Assembly (NCBI GenBank): GCA_013287375.1 | Contig: JABDDX010000003.1 | Location: 1-64,000 of the forward strand | Source: Bacteroidota bacterium | GTDB taxonomy: Bacteria > Bacteroidota > Bacteroidia > Sphingobacteriales > Sphingobacteriaceae | DNA: 64,000 nt | Direction of reading: 5' to 3' | Part shown: positions 27,081-37,170 of the stretch, piece after piece | How the letters are laid out: each line of letters opens with the position of its first letter | Position numbering within the stretch: position 1 is the stretch's first letter | Program-made: the position numbers and the translations under genes | The notes under the pieces: model-generated | Database searches by the model: none | Seen by the model: the letters and a program-made list of their open reading frames with translations, nothing else | Told to the model about the DNA's origin: nothing

Positions 27081-27088
27081 CAAATGTA
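27081..27088 (-). promoter_or_regulatory. -7 promoter box TACATTTG for the btuB leader
   Basis: On the minus strand TACATTTG matches TAnnTTTG and lies about 25 bases before the conserved start of the cobalamin riboswitch. No well-spaced TTTG -33 element was found, so the call rests on the -7 box and its position. Confidence 0.45.
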
Positions 27089-27138
27089 ATAATTACAGAT
27101 AGGAATTATTATTAAAATCTCACAAAATGATATAAAAC

Positions 27139-27168
27139 AAAAAGGCCTGCATAAATGCAGGCCTTTTT
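27139..27168 (-). terminator. Rho-independent terminator after rplT
   Basis: Arms aaaaaggcctgcat and atgcaggccttttt (14 bp, perfect) surround a two-base loop, with further T residues on the minus strand. It lies 20 bases beyond the rplT stop and closes the thrS-infC-rpmI-rplT operon. Confidence 0.92.
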
Positions 27169-27187
27169 AATATGATGTTAGGCTATA

Positions 27188-27532
27188 TTATTTTACAGCG
27201 TCAACAACTGCTTTAAAAGCATCAGGGTGATTCATCGCTAAATCAGCTAATACTTTACGGTTTAAACCAATTTCACTTTTAATTAATTTACCCATTAATT
27301 GTGAGTAAGAAATTCCGTGTTGGCGTGCACCTGCGTTGATACGTTGGATCCATAAAGCCCTGAATTCTCTTTTCTTGGTCTTACGGTCACGGTAAGCATA
27401 CTGTAAACCTTTTTCTACTGTGTTTTTAGCAACGGTATAAACCTTGCTTCTTGAACCCCAATAACCTTTGGCGAGGTTCATGATCTTTTTCCGGCGTCTT
27501 CTCGACGCGACTGCGTTAACTGAACGTGGCAT
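27188..27532 (-). CDS. rplT: 50S ribosomal protein L20
   Basis: A 114-residue basic protein starting [16 protein letters not shown], with [15 protein letters not shown] and [14 protein letters not shown], the L20 signatures. It binds 23S rRNA early in large-subunit assembly and represses its own operon in other bacteria. It follows rpmI in the conserved order thrS-infC-rpmI-rplT and is closed by a strong terminator. Confidence 0.97.
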   Translation of the reverse strand: MPRSVNAVASRRRRKKIMNLAKGYWGSRSKVYTVAKNTVEKGLQYAYRDRKTKKREFRALWIQRINAGARQHGISYSQLMGKLIKSEIGLNRKVLADLAMNHPDAFKAVVDAVK

Positions 27533-27607
27533 TTCGTGTTGTTTTTGGTAGTGAGTGCCGTTTAAAGGACTTTAATACTCTAATACCTGGTTAAAAAATT
27601 TGTTTAA

Positions 27608-27808
27608 TTACTTCCCGATACAAAGCATACGTTTAACGTTACCCATATCAGCATCAGAAACTAAGCTTGTGTGAGTAAGGTTACGCTTGCGTTTAGTCGA
27701 CATCTTAGTTAAGATGTGGCTTTTGTATGCGTTCTTTCTTGCAATTTTACCGGTTCCAGTAAGCTTAAAACGCTTTTTTGCACTGGAATTGGTTTTCATT
27801 TTTGGCAT
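27608..27808 (-). CDS. rpmI: 50S ribosomal protein L35
   Basis: A 66-residue basic protein, [17 protein letters not shown], with [13 protein letters not shown] and the C-terminal [11 protein letters not shown] region typical of L35. It is part of the 50S subunit. It lies between infC (116 bases upstream) and rplT (75 bases downstream). Confidence 0.96.
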   Translation of the reverse strand: MPKMKTNSSAKKRFKLTGTGKIARKNAYKSHILTKMSTKRKRNLTHTSLVSDADMGNVKRMLCIGK

Positions 27809-27924
27809 ATCCGTTATTTATTTGTGTTTTATATCTACGTTTTCGCAACGTATTATCTTTAATTTCGAATTTCGGATGTTCGATTTCGGATTTCACCTAA
27901 TCTCCAGCCTCTGTTCTCTAATCT

Positions 27925-28491
27925 CTATTTCTTAGCTGCCTTTGGGGCTACGGTTAAAAACATCCGTTTTCCTTCAAGCTTTGGTAGTTGTTCAACTTTA
28001 CCTACCTCTTCTAATGCCTGTGCAAAACGCAGTAATAATATCTCACCTTGTTCCTTGTAAACAATTGCACGGCCTTTAAAGTGTACATAAGCCCTTACCT
28101 TTTCGCCTGACTCCAAAAACTTTTGCGCATGCTTTAATTTAAATTCAAAGTCATGATCATCTGTATTTGGCCCAAACCTTATTTCTTTAATAACGGTTTG
28201 CTTGGCATTGCTTTTTATCTCTTTTAGCTTCTTCTTTTGTTCGTAAACAAACTTATTATAGTCTGTTACTTTACAAACAGGAGGAACAGCATTAGGCGAA
28301 ATCTCTACAAGGTCCAGTTCCTGCTCCTGGGCAATGGCTAATGCATCACGCAGTGAGAAAACACCTTGCTCCACATTATCACCAACAAGGCGAACTTCAG
28401 GAGCTTTTATAAATTGATTAATGTTGTGTTCAGCTTCTTTCTTCTTGAAAGGAAGCCTTGGTCCTCTATTGAAAGGTTTGTTTAATGCCAA
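27925..28491 (-). CDS. infC: Translation initiation factor IF-3, TTG start
   Basis: The 188-residue IF-3 has both domains: [17 protein letters not shown]...DLVEIS in the N-domain and [20 protein letters not shown] (C-domain start). The codon at the conserved first residue ([10 protein letters not shown]) is TTG at 28491, two bases after the thrS stop; an in-frame TAA four codons upstream excludes an earlier ATG. Non-AUG starts in infC are known from other bacteria, where IF-3 rejects its own start codon and so autoregulates. It binds the 30S subunit and proofreads initiator tRNA. Confidence 0.95.
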   Translation of the reverse strand: MALNKPFNRGPRLPFKKKEAEHNINQFIKAPEVRLVGDNVEQGVFSLRDALAIAQEQELDLVEISPNAVPPVCKVTDYNKFVYEQKKKLKEIKSNAKQTVIKEIRFGPNTDDHDFEFKLKHAQKFLESGEKVRAYVHFKGRAIVYKEQGEILLLRFAQALEEVGKVEQLPKLEGKRMFLTVAPKAAKK

Positions 28492-28492
28492 G

Positions 28493-30418
28493 TTATACTG
28501 TTATTTCTTTAATTATTTGTTTCTTAAAATCTTCTATGCTCATACTTCCTAAATCTCCCTGACCGTGTTTGCGTACAGAAACCATCCCTTCGGCAGCTTC
28601 TTTTTCGCCCACAATCAGCATATATGGGATCTTTTTAACTTCAGCGTCACGTATCTTTCGACCGATTTTCTCATCCCTGAAATCAATAAGCCCGCAAATA
28701 TCCGAATCTTTTAACGATTCTGAAAGTTTTTTTGCATAATCTTCATATTTTTCAGAGATAGGTAATATCACAAACTGCTCAGGTGATAACCATAACGGGA
28801 AATTTCCCGCACAATGCTCTATCAACACAGCCACAAAACGCTCCAATGAACCAAAAGGTGCACGGTGAATCATTACCGGGCGATGTTTCTGATTATCGCT
28901 GCCAGTGTATTCCAGTTCGAAACGCTCAGGCAGGTTATAATCAACCTGAATAGTACCCAACTGCCATTTACGGCCTAGGGCATCTTTCACCATAAAATCA
29001 AGCTTAGGGCCATAGAATGCCGCTTCGCCTAACTCAACTACAGTGTTTAAGCCTTTTTCTGCCGCTGCTTCAATTATCGCTGATTCAGCCAAAGCCCAAT
29101 TTTCATCGGTACCTATATATTTTGCTTTATTCTCAGGATCACGAAGTGAAATTTGCGCAGTGTAATCATTAAAACCTAAAGCTTTAAATACATAAAGCAC
29201 TAAGTCGATTACCTTTTTAAATTCCTCTTTTACCTGATCCGGACGGCAAAACAAGTGAGCGTCATCCTGAGTAAACCCACGAACCCGTGTTAAACCATGC
29301 AGCTCGCCGCTTTGTTCGTAACGGTATACGGTACCAAACTCAGCCAAACGAACCGGAAGATCTTTATATGAGCGTGGCTTAGTTTTATAAATTTCGCAGT
29401 GATGCGGGCAGTTCATTGGTTTTAAGAAGAACTCCTCTCCCTCCTGCGGTGTTTTTATAGGCTGAAAAGAATCAGCACCATATTTTTCGTAGTGGCCTGA
29501 TGTTACATACAGGTTTTTATGCCCAATATGTGGAGTGATCACCTGCTCGTAACCAGCTTTAACCTGTGCTTTTTCAAGGAAATTGGTTAAGCGTTGACGC
29601 AATGCTGTTCCTTTCGGTAACCACAACGGCAAGCCCATGCCTACTTTTTCAGAGAAAGCAAATAGCTCCAATTCCTTACCCAATTTACGGTGATCACGCT
29701 TTTTAGCTTCCTCTATCATGTGCAGATAGTCAGTTAGCTCGCTCGCTTTAGGGAAAGTTACACCGTAAATACGGGTTAACTGTTTGCGGCTTTCGTCACC
29801 ACGCCAGTAAGCGCCGGCAACACTCATCAGCTTTACAGCTTTGATGAAACCAGTGTTAGGGATATGCGGCCCGCGGCACAAATCGGTAAAAGCACCTTGT
29901 GAATAAAAGGTGATTGAACCATCAGGCAGGTCTTTTATTAGGTCAAGCTTATACTCGTCGTCTTTCTCGGTAAAATATTCAATCGCATCAGCTTTTGTAA
30001 CCGGTTTACGGATAAATTCTTCTTTGGCTTTAGCCAGTTCGATGATCTTATCTTCGATCTTTTTAAATTCATCCGAAGAGAATTCACGATCACCAAAATC
30101 AACATCATAATAAAAACCGGTTTCAATAGCAGGGCCTATACCGAATTTTGTACCCGGATAAAGCGCTTCTAAAGCCTCGGCCATAATGTGTGCCGATGAA
30201 TGCCAAAAGGTTGATTTACCTGCGGTATCGTTCCAGGTTAATAGTTTTACATGAGCATCTTGTTCAATCGGGCGGCTTGAATCCCAAACCTGACCGTCAA
30301 CCTCGGCTGCTAATACGTTTCTTGCTAAACCTTCAGAAATTGATAAGGCTATTTGCGCGGAAGTGATGCCCTTGTCGTATTCACGAACAGAGCCATCGGG
30401 AAGTGTAATGTTAATCAT
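28493..30418 (-). CDS. thrS: Threonyl-tRNA synthetase
   Basis: A 641-residue class II synthetase with an N-terminal TGS domain ([19 protein letters not shown]), the editing domain with [11 protein letters not shown], and the catalytic core with [11 protein letters not shown] and [11 protein letters not shown] (motif 3). A C-terminal anticodon-binding domain follows. It charges tRNA-Thr. It starts the thrS-infC-rpmI-rplT cluster; its TAA is one base from the infC TTG. Confidence 0.97.
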   Translation of the reverse strand: MINITLPDGSVREYDKGITSAQIALSISEGLARNVLAAEVDGQVWDSSRPIEQDAHVKLLTWNDTAGKSTFWHSSAHIMAEALEALYPGTKFGIGPAIETGFYYDVDFGDREFSSDEFKKIEDKIIELAKAKEEFIRKPVTKADAIEYFTEKDDEYKLDLIKDLPDGSITFYSQGAFTDLCRGPHIPNTGFIKAVKLMSVAGAYWRGDESRKQLTRIYGVTFPKASELTDYLHMIEEAKKRDHRKLGKELELFAFSEKVGMGLPLWLPKGTALRQRLTNFLEKAQVKAGYEQVITPHIGHKNLYVTSGHYEKYGADSFQPIKTPQEGEEFFLKPMNCPHHCEIYKTKPRSYKDLPVRLAEFGTVYRYEQSGELHGLTRVRGFTQDDAHLFCRPDQVKEEFKKVIDLVLYVFKALGFNDYTAQISLRDPENKAKYIGTDENWALAESAIIEAAAEKGLNTVVELGEAAFYGPKLDFMVKDALGRKWQLGTIQVDYNLPERFELEYTGSDNQKHRPVMIHRAPFGSLERFVAVLIEHCAGNFPLWLSPEQFVILPISEKYEDYAKKLSESLKDSDICGLIDFRDEKIGRKIRDAEVKKIPYMLIVGEKEAAEGMVSVRKHGQGDLGSMSIEDFKKQIIKEITV

Positions 30419-30618
30419 CTACAACTATGATTTATGTTTTGTAAAAAATGTAATTTATTAAATCACCTACAAAGTGATCTGTTATTTATGGATGCGAATT
30501 TACGATTATTTAGTGAATTATTAGTCAGCCAAATGACTAATTTATTTGATTTTAGCCCCGTAGCACCGGTATTTTGATTTTAACTTAGGTAAGGATGTGT
30601 GATAAATATGTGCAACAA

Positions 30619-31275
30619 TTACACCGCAGAATGATTGCCACTAATAGGTTTCTTATACAACTTGCTTATCCCAACTAATAATAAAGAAATAACGATAAAG
30701 AATATGGTGATCCCGCAAGCATTAATTATAGTAGTCTTAAGTCCCAATTGAGCCAGGTCAATAAAATGATATGGGTAAAAGCCAGTGATCGCACCAAAAA
30801 TGAATACGTAAATAGTATATATAAGCGGATATAATAACCATGGCCATATATCATTCCATTTCAGCCCATCTTTCCTCACAAAAACCAACCAATAGATTAA
30901 AAACAGGATCGGAATAACAGCATGCAGTAATTCATTCACAATTAATTGCAGGCCTTCTGGCTTCCATATAATGCGTAGTAAAACATTGTAGATAATTCCG
31001 ACAACTAGTATATAAGATGTTGTCGCGGTCAATGTTTTTTGTCGACCAATAAATTCAGCTAAACGAGAATTAGGTGCAAGCAAAAGCACGACACAGGTTA
31101 TCGCTACAAGTAAATTGGTAGTTATGGTAAAGTAAGCAAAGTATCTAAAAAATACAATATGCGGCGGGGCCAAACCACTTTCAATACTTAAATAAAATTG
31201 CGTTAGTAATGAGAAGCAACCTAAAACAGCTATCAGAAATAAATAGAGTTTAGCAATAGGTGAGTCAGATTTCAT
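30619..31275 (-). CDS. Pr6Pr-family integral membrane protein
   Basis: A 218-residue protein with six membrane helices. FRYFAYFTITTNLLVAI, then HAVIPILFLIYWLVFV, and YPYHFIDLAQLG near the C-terminus are the pattern of the Pr6Pr/FAR-17a-AIG1-like family. No enzymatic function is established for bacterial members. It appears monocistronic. Confidence 0.72.
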   Translation of the reverse strand: MKSDSPIAKLYLFLIAVLGCFSLLTQFYLSIESGLAPPHIVFFRYFAYFTITTNLLVAITCVVLLLAPNSRLAEFIGRQKTLTATTSYILVVGIIYNVLLRIIWKPEGLQLIVNELLHAVIPILFLIYWLVFVRKDGLKWNDIWPWLLYPLIYTIYVFIFGAITGFYPYHFIDLAQLGLKTTIINACGITIFFIVISLLLVGISKLYKKPISGNHSAV

Positions 31276-31337
31276 TATTGATTAGTATCTATGTACGTAA
31301 AGCTATTTAAAACAATTGATAAAATGGAAAGAGAAAT

Positions 31338-31524
31338 TTAAATGTCCCCCCCATGTGCCAATACATCAGCTAAATGCTTGGTTTTAATAGGCAGCTCGTT
31401 TCATCGATGCAACCCTATAGTTGCAACAGGCGCGAAGCATCGGCACTTATGATATATTCAGCCTCTCTGCCCTAGGCATTATCTACTTTTTGCTGTGCCA
31501 TGGCCGTTGAAATGGCTTCAAACT
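31338..31524 (-). pseudogene. Decayed duplicate of the LutA-like gene 3' end
   Basis: The minus strand reads EAISTAMAQQKVDNA-stop-GREAEYIISADASRLLQL-stop, a clear degraded copy of the intact C-terminus encoded at 32271-32470 (AISTAMAQQKVDNALAVGAE). At least two in-frame stops and a frameshift near the end show decay. The copy lies on the far side of the 31560-32189 gene, so the two copies bracket it. Confidence 0.85.
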
Positions 31525-31559
31525 GATATAATAATCATATATTAGGGGGCTAAAATCTC

Positions 31560-32189
31560 ATGAGAAAACTTATCACTATTATTCTTCTGTTTGTAACATC
31601 ATCATCGTTTGCCCAGCTATTTTCTTCAAAATATTTCCCTGGCACATATTACAAAAGTAATGGCGAACAACATAATGGTTTTATATCAATAAACGACGCA
31701 CCAACAAGTTGGATAGTGGCTCACCCCGATAATATTATTTATTTTAAAGCCGATAAGGATACTGCTATTCAAAAAGTTAAAATGAGTGCGTTACGCGGAT
31801 TTGTTATTCAGTATAGCGACGACGCTTTATCATGTGATACTTTTGCAATTGTACATAACTCAAAAAGCTCTCGAATCAAATATAAAAATGATATGATGGA
31901 AGTGTTATTTAACAAGGGCGCCATGAAATTATATGATCATGCCTTAACAAGAAGAGGCGGAGTTTTTATGGTGTTAACACCATTATATGTTGATAATTAT
32001 TATTTCTACGGAGATAGCCCCGACGACGCTATTGAAATGAAAAGTAAAGATTTTAAAGACGTTATGAGTAAAATATTAGAAGATGACCCCAATATTGTTG
32101 AAAAAATAAATAACGGAACTTATAAGATAAATAACATGCGGATTATGTTAAAAGAATATTACTCTACGCATCCTTATTTGCGAAATTAA
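31560..32189 (+). CDS. Exported protein of unknown function
   Basis: A 209-residue protein with a signal peptide (MRKLITIILLFVTSSSFAQ). The mature part begins with a 'YFPGTYYKSNGEQHNGFISI' beta-strand pattern seen in many uncharacterised Bacteroidota exported proteins and ends with a polar helical tail. I do not recognise a named family. It sits alone between the intact LutA-like gene and its decayed copy, opposite in direction. Confidence 0.65.
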   Translation: MRKLITIILLFVTSSSFAQLFSSKYFPGTYYKSNGEQHNGFISINDAPTSWIVAHPDNIIYFKADKDTAIQKVKMSALRGFVIQYSDDALSCDTFAIVHNSKSSRIKYKNDMMEVLFNKGAMKLYDHALTRRGGVFMVLTPLYVDNYYFYGDSPDDAIEMKSKDFKDVMSKILEDDPNIVEKINNGTYKINNMRIMLKEYYSTHPYLRN

Positions 32190-32270
32190 ACTATCAACAA
32201 ACCAATCCTTCCCAGCCTTATCCTACGATCTTTAAAATTATTTCTTACATCCTTGCGCTAACTGATGGAT

Positions 32271-32999
32271 TTACACATTTCCCCATCCATGTGCCAATAC
32301 ATCTGCCAAATGCATAGTTTTTATTGGGAGTGCGTTTTTATCGATATAGCCCTGTAATTGCAATAGGCATGAAGCATCTGTACTGATAATATATTCAGCG
32401 CCCACAGCTAAAGCATTATCCACTTTTTGCTGTGCCATGGCAGTTGAAATAGCTTCGAACTTAACAGCAAACGTACCGCCGAAACCGCAGCAGGTATCAT
32501 TATCTTTTAGCTCAACTAATTCAAGACCCAAAACTTTTGACAATAATTGTCTTGGCTCTTCTTTGATCTTGCATTCGCGCAGGGCGCTGCAACTATCATG
32601 ATAAACTGCACGTCCTTCTAGTTCAGCACCAAAATAATCAAACTGCAATATATTCACCAGGAAATCGGATAACTCGTAAATATTACCCTGAATAGCGCGG
32701 CATTTATTGTGTAATACTGTATTGGTGAATAGATCATTATAATAACTCTTCACCATACCTGTACAAGAAGCTGATGGCGTTACGATAACACTTTCCTCCG
32801 GAAAATCATTCAGAAATTTACTGCCTACCGTTTTAGCCTCATCCCAAAAACCGGCATTAAATGCAGGCTGACCGCAACAGGTTTGGTTGGGATTGTAATT
32901 TACCTTGCAACCAGCTTTCTCTAATACCTTAACGGTATTAAAAGCAGTTTCAGGGTAAAGTTGGTCAACAAAACAAGGAATAAACAATTCTAAATTCAT
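32271..32999 (-). CDS. lutA: LutA/YkgE-like (Fe-S)-binding protein with two CCG domains
   Basis: A 242-residue protein with two CCG repeats: NPNQTCCGQPAFNAG and NDTCCGFGGTFAVK, each preceded by a single Cys block (FIPCFVDQL; YHDSCSALRE). This matches LutA/YkgE, a subunit of the L-lactate oxidation complex with LutB and LutC. Neither partner lies next to it. A decayed copy of its 3' end occurs at 31338-31524. Confidence 0.83.
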   Translation of the reverse strand: MNLELFIPCFVDQLYPETAFNTVKVLEKAGCKVNYNPNQTCCGQPAFNAGFWDEAKTVGSKFLNDFPEESVIVTPSASCTGMVKSYYNDLFTNTVLHNKCRAIQGNIYELSDFLVNILQFDYFGAELEGRAVYHDSCSALRECKIKEEPRQLLSKVLGLELVELKDNDTCCGFGGTFAVKFEAISTAMAQQKVDNALAVGAEYIISTDASCLLQLQGYIDKNALPIKTMHLADVLAHGWGNV

Positions 33000-33075
33000 C
33001 GGCAGCTAATTTCAGAAAAAGTTTGGGTAATAGCTAACATGGCTTAAATATGCTAGCTATTAATTAAGATTCAAC

Positions 33076-34440
33076 CTAAGCCTCTACCAACTCCGCCTGT
33101 GGTTCAGTTGGCAAATTCTTCTTTTTCTTTTCAGCAATAAATAATGAGATCAATAAACCAAACCCTATCAGGAAGAATAGATCAAGTGTAAGTGCAGCTA
33201 TACGCATTTCATGGCTAATGGCTTCAACCAGAGAAAAACAAAGCAGGCCTACTACTATCGCGCTTTTTTCTGTAACATCATAAAAGCTGAAGTATGATGC
33301 CGTGTCGGGAATGTTTTGCGGCAGGTATTTTGAGTAAGTTGATCTTGATATAGCCTGCACCCCCCCCATTACTGCACCTACTATTACCGCGGCAACAAAA
33401 AACTCAGGAATGCTGGTAATAAAATATACAGAAAGGCATAGTATTGTCCAAACACCTACGACCCAAACTAACGTACGTACATTACCATATTTTTCTGATA
33501 GTTTGGAAATACCTGCAGCTCCTACAACCCCTACCACATAAATAATAAGGATAATAATGATTAGCGTGTCATCGGGCATATGCAATTCTTTTGATGCAAA
33601 CTGGGCGGCCACCAACATAATAGTTTGCACGCCGACAGAGTAAAAAAAGAATGATGATAAAAACCGGCGAAGCAGTGGCATAGTTTTTACCTTTTGGAAT
33701 ACCTTTATTAATTCTTTAAAACCGCCTGTTAGTACGTTATAATTATGTTTGCCAGGATTGGGTTCACCTTTAGGTAATAACCTGAATGGAATAATAGAAA
33801 AACCCATCCACCAAACAAATACGATAATAAAAGTGATACGCGCGGGTAAAGAATCATTTTTAGGGTCGATCCCAAACCATGTGGGTTTCTCTACAATAGC
33901 TAAGCAACACATTTGAACAACAAGACTACCTACGTAGCCATATATAAACCCTTTTGCACTCACACTATCTTGTTTAGCTTCTGAAGCAATTTGCGGCAAA
34001 TAAGAATTATAAAAAACAAAACCGCCGCAATAACCTATACATGCAAGCGCAAAAAATATTAGCGGCATTTCAAGTGCTGGTATACCATGCTCAACGGGTT
34101 TAAAAAAGAATAATCCTGCACATGATAATGCTCCAAGCCAGGTAAAAAATTGCAGATAGCTCTTTTTATTCCCTTTGTAATCGGCAATTGAGGTAAGTAT
34201 CGGCAGCATCAGCACAATAAGCAAATAAGCAATACCCAATACGAAATTTGACAATACAGTGTTAACGAACTTATGCCCAAAAAAAGTAACAACATCACCA
34301 TTAGGGTTGTGCCATGTGGTGTAGTACACGTAATAAAAAGGGAATATGGTTGTTGTGATCACCATATTATAAGATTGATTTGCCCAATCGAACATGCACC
34401 ATGCCCAGATGGTTTTTTTATTGTCTTTTACGATTTCCAT
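33076..34440 (-). CDS. MFS transporter, UMF1/Atg22-like
   Basis: A 454-residue protein with about 12 membrane helices. The N-terminal WAWCMFDWANQSYNMVI is diagnostic of the UMF1 (unknown major facilitator 1)/Atg22-like family, sometimes linked to vacuolar or amino acid efflux in fungi. The bacterial substrate is unknown. It lies 76 bases upstream of the LutA-like gene in the same direction; a link with organic acid use is possible but unproven. Confidence 0.85.
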   Translation of the reverse strand: MEIVKDNKKTIWAWCMFDWANQSYNMVITTTIFPFYYVYYTTWHNPNGDVVTFFGHKFVNTVLSNFVLGIAYLLIVLMLPILTSIADYKGNKKSYLQFFTWLGALSCAGLFFFKPVEHGIPALEMPLIFFALACIGYCGGFVFYNSYLPQIASEAKQDSVSAKGFIYGYVGSLVVQMCCLAIVEKPTWFGIDPKNDSLPARITFIIVFVWWMGFSIIPFRLLPKGEPNPGKHNYNVLTGGFKELIKVFQKVKTMPLLRRFLSSFFFYSVGVQTIMLVAAQFASKELHMPDDTLIIIILIIYVVGVVGAAGISKLSEKYGNVRTLVWVVGVWTILCLSVYFITSIPEFFVAAVIVGAVMGGVQAISRSTYSKYLPQNIPDTASYFSFYDVTEKSAIVVGLLCFSLVEAISHEMRIAALTLDLFFLIGFGLLISLFIAEKKKKNLPTEPQAELVEA

Positions 34441-34577
34441 TATGGGTTAAAAATATACAAAATATGCTACTTACAAAGAATGAGGATATTTATATTGTTA
34501 ACAGTACGTCCAAACCGGGGATTGTAATCTAAATTATAATCTGCATAAAATAAATCGCAATTTAGTATCCTGAAATT

Positions 34578-35360
34578 ATGCAGGATATTTTACGAACTGT
34601 TAATGTAACCCGGTATGTAACGCCCTTACGCGAGGGCGGCTCCCTACCCGCTATTGCCGAAGCTGATGACGGCTTTTTATACGTACTTAAATTTCGAGGT
34701 GCCGGTCAGGGGACTAAAGCGCTCATAGCGGAATTGATCGGTTGCGAAATCGCACGCAAGCTTGGCTTTAAAGTACCTGAAGTTGTCTTCGCTTATTTAG
34801 ATGAAGCCTTTGGTCGTACTGAGCCTGACGAAGAAATACAGGACTTATTAAAAGCTAGTGTAGGGTTAAACCTTGCCTTGCATTATCTGCAAGGCGCTAT
34901 TACTTTCGATGCTACAGTTACCAAAGTAGATACCAAACTAGCTTCCCAAATTGTTTGGATGGATTGTTTGTTAACTAACGTCGACCGCACAGCACGCAAT
35001 ACCAATATGCTGGTATGGCATAAGGAATTGTGGCTTATAGATCATGGCGCGGCACTATATTTTCATCACTCATGGCATAATTGGGAAGAACAGGCTAAAC
35101 GACCATTTGTACAGGTAAAAGATCATGTATTGTTATCTCAAGCTACCGAATTGAGTGAAGTTGATGCCGAATTTCGCACCATTCTTACCGATAGCGTTAT
35201 TAATGATATTGTAGATTTAATACCTGATGAATGGCTGGTAGATGAGTTTGATTCAGTGGAAGAACACCGTGCAGCTTATGCGCATTTTTTAATAACCAGG
35301 ATAGCTAACTCGGCTGTTTTTGTAAACGAAGCACAACATGCACAACAGAACCCTATTTGA
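34578..35360 (+). CDS. HipA-like kinase-fold protein
   Basis: A 260-residue single-domain HipA relative. It has an ATP-side Lys in FLYVLKFRGAGQG and the HipA-type catalytic segment TNVDRTARNTNMLVW, followed by LIDHGAALYF in the place of the Mg-binding motif. Family kinases (HipA) phosphorylate GltX; this shorter branch has no assigned target. It overlaps the DUF3037 gene by 23 bases, a conserved pairing in my recollection of Bacteroidota and other genomes. Confidence 0.8.
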   Translation: MQDILRTVNVTRYVTPLREGGSLPAIAEADDGFLYVLKFRGAGQGTKALIAELIGCEIARKLGFKVPEVVFAYLDEAFGRTEPDEEIQDLLKASVGLNLALHYLQGAITFDATVTKVDTKLASQIVWMDCLLTNVDRTARNTNMLVWHKELWLIDHGAALYFHHSWHNWEEQAKRPFVQVKDHVLLSQATELSEVDAEFRTILTDSVINDIVDLIPDEWLVDEFDSVEEHRAAYAHFLITRIANSAVFVNEAQHAQQNPI

Positions 35361-35721
35361 GTACGCTGTAATACGCGTGATGCCAAGGGTTGAACGCGAG
35401 GAATTCCTAAACATCGGAATTATACTGTACTGTGCCAAACAAAAGTATTTGAAGATGCTGTATATATTGGATGAGCAACGCTTGCAAGCTTTCTCCGATT
35501 ACCTGGATATGGATGAGTTAAAAGAGCATCTATGTTCTTTTGAGCGCATTTGTTCAGGTGATGCGGATGGTGGACCTATTGCTAAACTGGATATGCCTTC
35601 ACGTTTCCGTTGGTTAACGGCTACACGCAGTACTGTGTTGCAAACATCAAAAGTACACCCCGGGTTATGCGTTGACGCGGATGAAACTACAAACAAGCTA
35701 TTTAGCCAGTTAGTCCTCTGA
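35338..35721 (+). CDS. DUF3037 protein
   Basis: A 127-residue protein with the N-terminal FEYAVIRVMPRVEREEFLNIGIILYC pattern (shown in parts: FEYAVIRVMPRVER, EFLNIGIILYC) of DUF3037. Function is unknown. Its reading frame begins inside the end of the HipA-like gene, so both are probably made together; whether this is antitoxin-like, regulatory or enzymatic is not known. Confidence 0.8.
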   Translation: MHNRTLFEYAVIRVMPRVEREEFLNIGIILYCAKQKYLKMLYILDEQRLQAFSDYLDMDELKEHLCSFERICSGDADGGPIAKLDMPSRFRWLTATRSTVLQTSKVHPGLCVDADETTNKLFSQLVL

Positions 35722-35794
35722 TGTCAAGGCTTTAATAAAGTTTAATTAATTAAAGGAAAATCAATAAATTCCGATATTTAATTAAATAAACAAC

Positions 35795-37105
35795 ATGGCC
35801 GAATCCTCAACAAAAAACAAAATTGGCTTATGGACAAGCACCTCATTAGTTGTAGGTAATATGATTGGTGCGGGCGTGTTTTTAATGCCTGCAGCCATGG
35901 CATCATTCGGCAGCGTGGGATTGTTGGGCTGGTTATTTTCGGGTATTGGATCATTCTTTTTGGCAAAGGTTTTTGCCAATCTAAGTAAATTGTTACCGCA
36001 TGGCATAGGCGGCCCTTACGCCTACTCACAAAGTGGGCTTGGTGATTTCGCGGGTTTTTTAATGGCCTGGGGATATTTTATATCTAATTGTGGTGGTTTA
36101 ACCAGTCTTGTCATCTCGTTTATCGGTGCTATGAGTACCTTCTTTCCCATTTTGTTAACCAACACAACGGTTGCCGTAATCACAGGATTATCTATGCTGT
36201 GGCTACTCACTTATATTAATAGCAGAGGTGTTGTTACGAGCGGAAAGGTTCAGTTGATTACTACAATATTAAAAATAACCCCATTGTTACTGGTTGCAGT
36301 TGGTGGATTGTTTTTCATAAAGTTCAAATACTTTTTACCATTCAACAATAGCGGCGGCTCGGTATTAACCGCGATTGGGGCTACGGGGGCTATGACTATG
36401 TTTTCGTACCTGGGAATAGAAAGCGCAACAATTCCCGCTGGCAATGTTACAAATCCCGGAAAAACTATATCAAGAGCGACCATTTTGGGGTTATTTATTA
36501 CTGCAACGGTTTATATTTTAGGTAGCTTTAGTGTAATGGGGATGATACCAGCACACACGTTGGAGCATTCTGTTACCCCTTATGCTGATGCTGCGGCCAT
36601 TATATATGGAAACAGCGCCCGTTATTGGGTTAGCGCTGGAGTTGCTATTGCTGCATTTGGTGCATTAAATGGGTGGATATTAGTGCAGGGGCAAGTACCT
36701 TATGCCACCGCAACTGATAAATTATTCCCTCCTATTTTTGGCAAGTTGAATAAAAAAGGAGTACCGTATTTTGGCATCTTACTAAACGCCATAATTATAT
36801 CTGTTTTTATAGGGATGAATTACACCAAGGGTTTAGTTGAGCAATTTAAATTTTTCTTATTATTTGCAACACTAACCTCGCTCATACCTTTTCTGTTTTC
36901 GGTGGCCGCCTACCCTATTATTCGCGCCAGAAAAAAAACAACCAGTGGATGGACAGCCGCTCTTATACTTACCTTTTTAGCTTTCGTTTATACCATATGG
37001 ATGATTGCGGGAACAGGTAAGGATGCCGTATACTATGGTTTTTTAATACTGATGCTGGGTGTGCCACTTTATATGTGGCTGGCATACAAAAAGGAAAATG
37101 TATAA
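35795..37105 (+). CDS. APC-family amino acid permease (AdiC/YjeH-like)
   Basis: A 436-residue protein with 12 helices. The first helix holds VVGNMIGAGVFLMPAAMA, the unwound-helix glycine motif of APC transporters, and GGPYAYSQSGLGDFAGF follows, as in arginine/agmatine antiporters. The substrate cannot be fixed. It is followed by a strong bidirectional terminator. Confidence 0.85.
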   Translation: MAESSTKNKIGLWTSTSLVVGNMIGAGVFLMPAAMASFGSVGLLGWLFSGIGSFFLAKVFANLSKLLPHGIGGPYAYSQSGLGDFAGFLMAWGYFISNCGGLTSLVISFIGAMSTFFPILLTNTTVAVITGLSMLWLLTYINSRGVVTSGKVQLITTILKITPLLLVAVGGLFFIKFKYFLPFNNSGGSVLTAIGATGAMTMFSYLGIESATIPAGNVTNPGKTISRATILGLFITATVYILGSFSVMGMIPAHTLEHSVTPYADAAAIIYGNSARYWVSAGVAIAAFGALNGWILVQGQVPYATATDKLFPPIFGKLNKKGVPYFGILLNAIIISVFIGMNYTKGLVEQFKFFLLFATLTSLIPFLFSVAAYPIIRARKKTTSGWTAALILTFLAFVYTIWMIAGTGKDAVYYGFLILMLGVPLYMWLAYKKENV

Positions 37106-37144
37106 AAAAAGGCCGTATCATTTGTTTTATGATACAGCCCTTTT
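37106..37144. terminator. Bidirectional terminator between permease and GH3 genes
   Basis: The stem aaaaaggccgtatca / tgatacagcccttt (one mismatch) has a nine-base loop. A-rich and T-rich flanks give a U-run on both strands. It separates the convergent permease and beta-glucosidase genes. Confidence 0.8.
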
Positions 37145-37170
37145 ACTAAGTTTTATCCCAAAGGATATAT

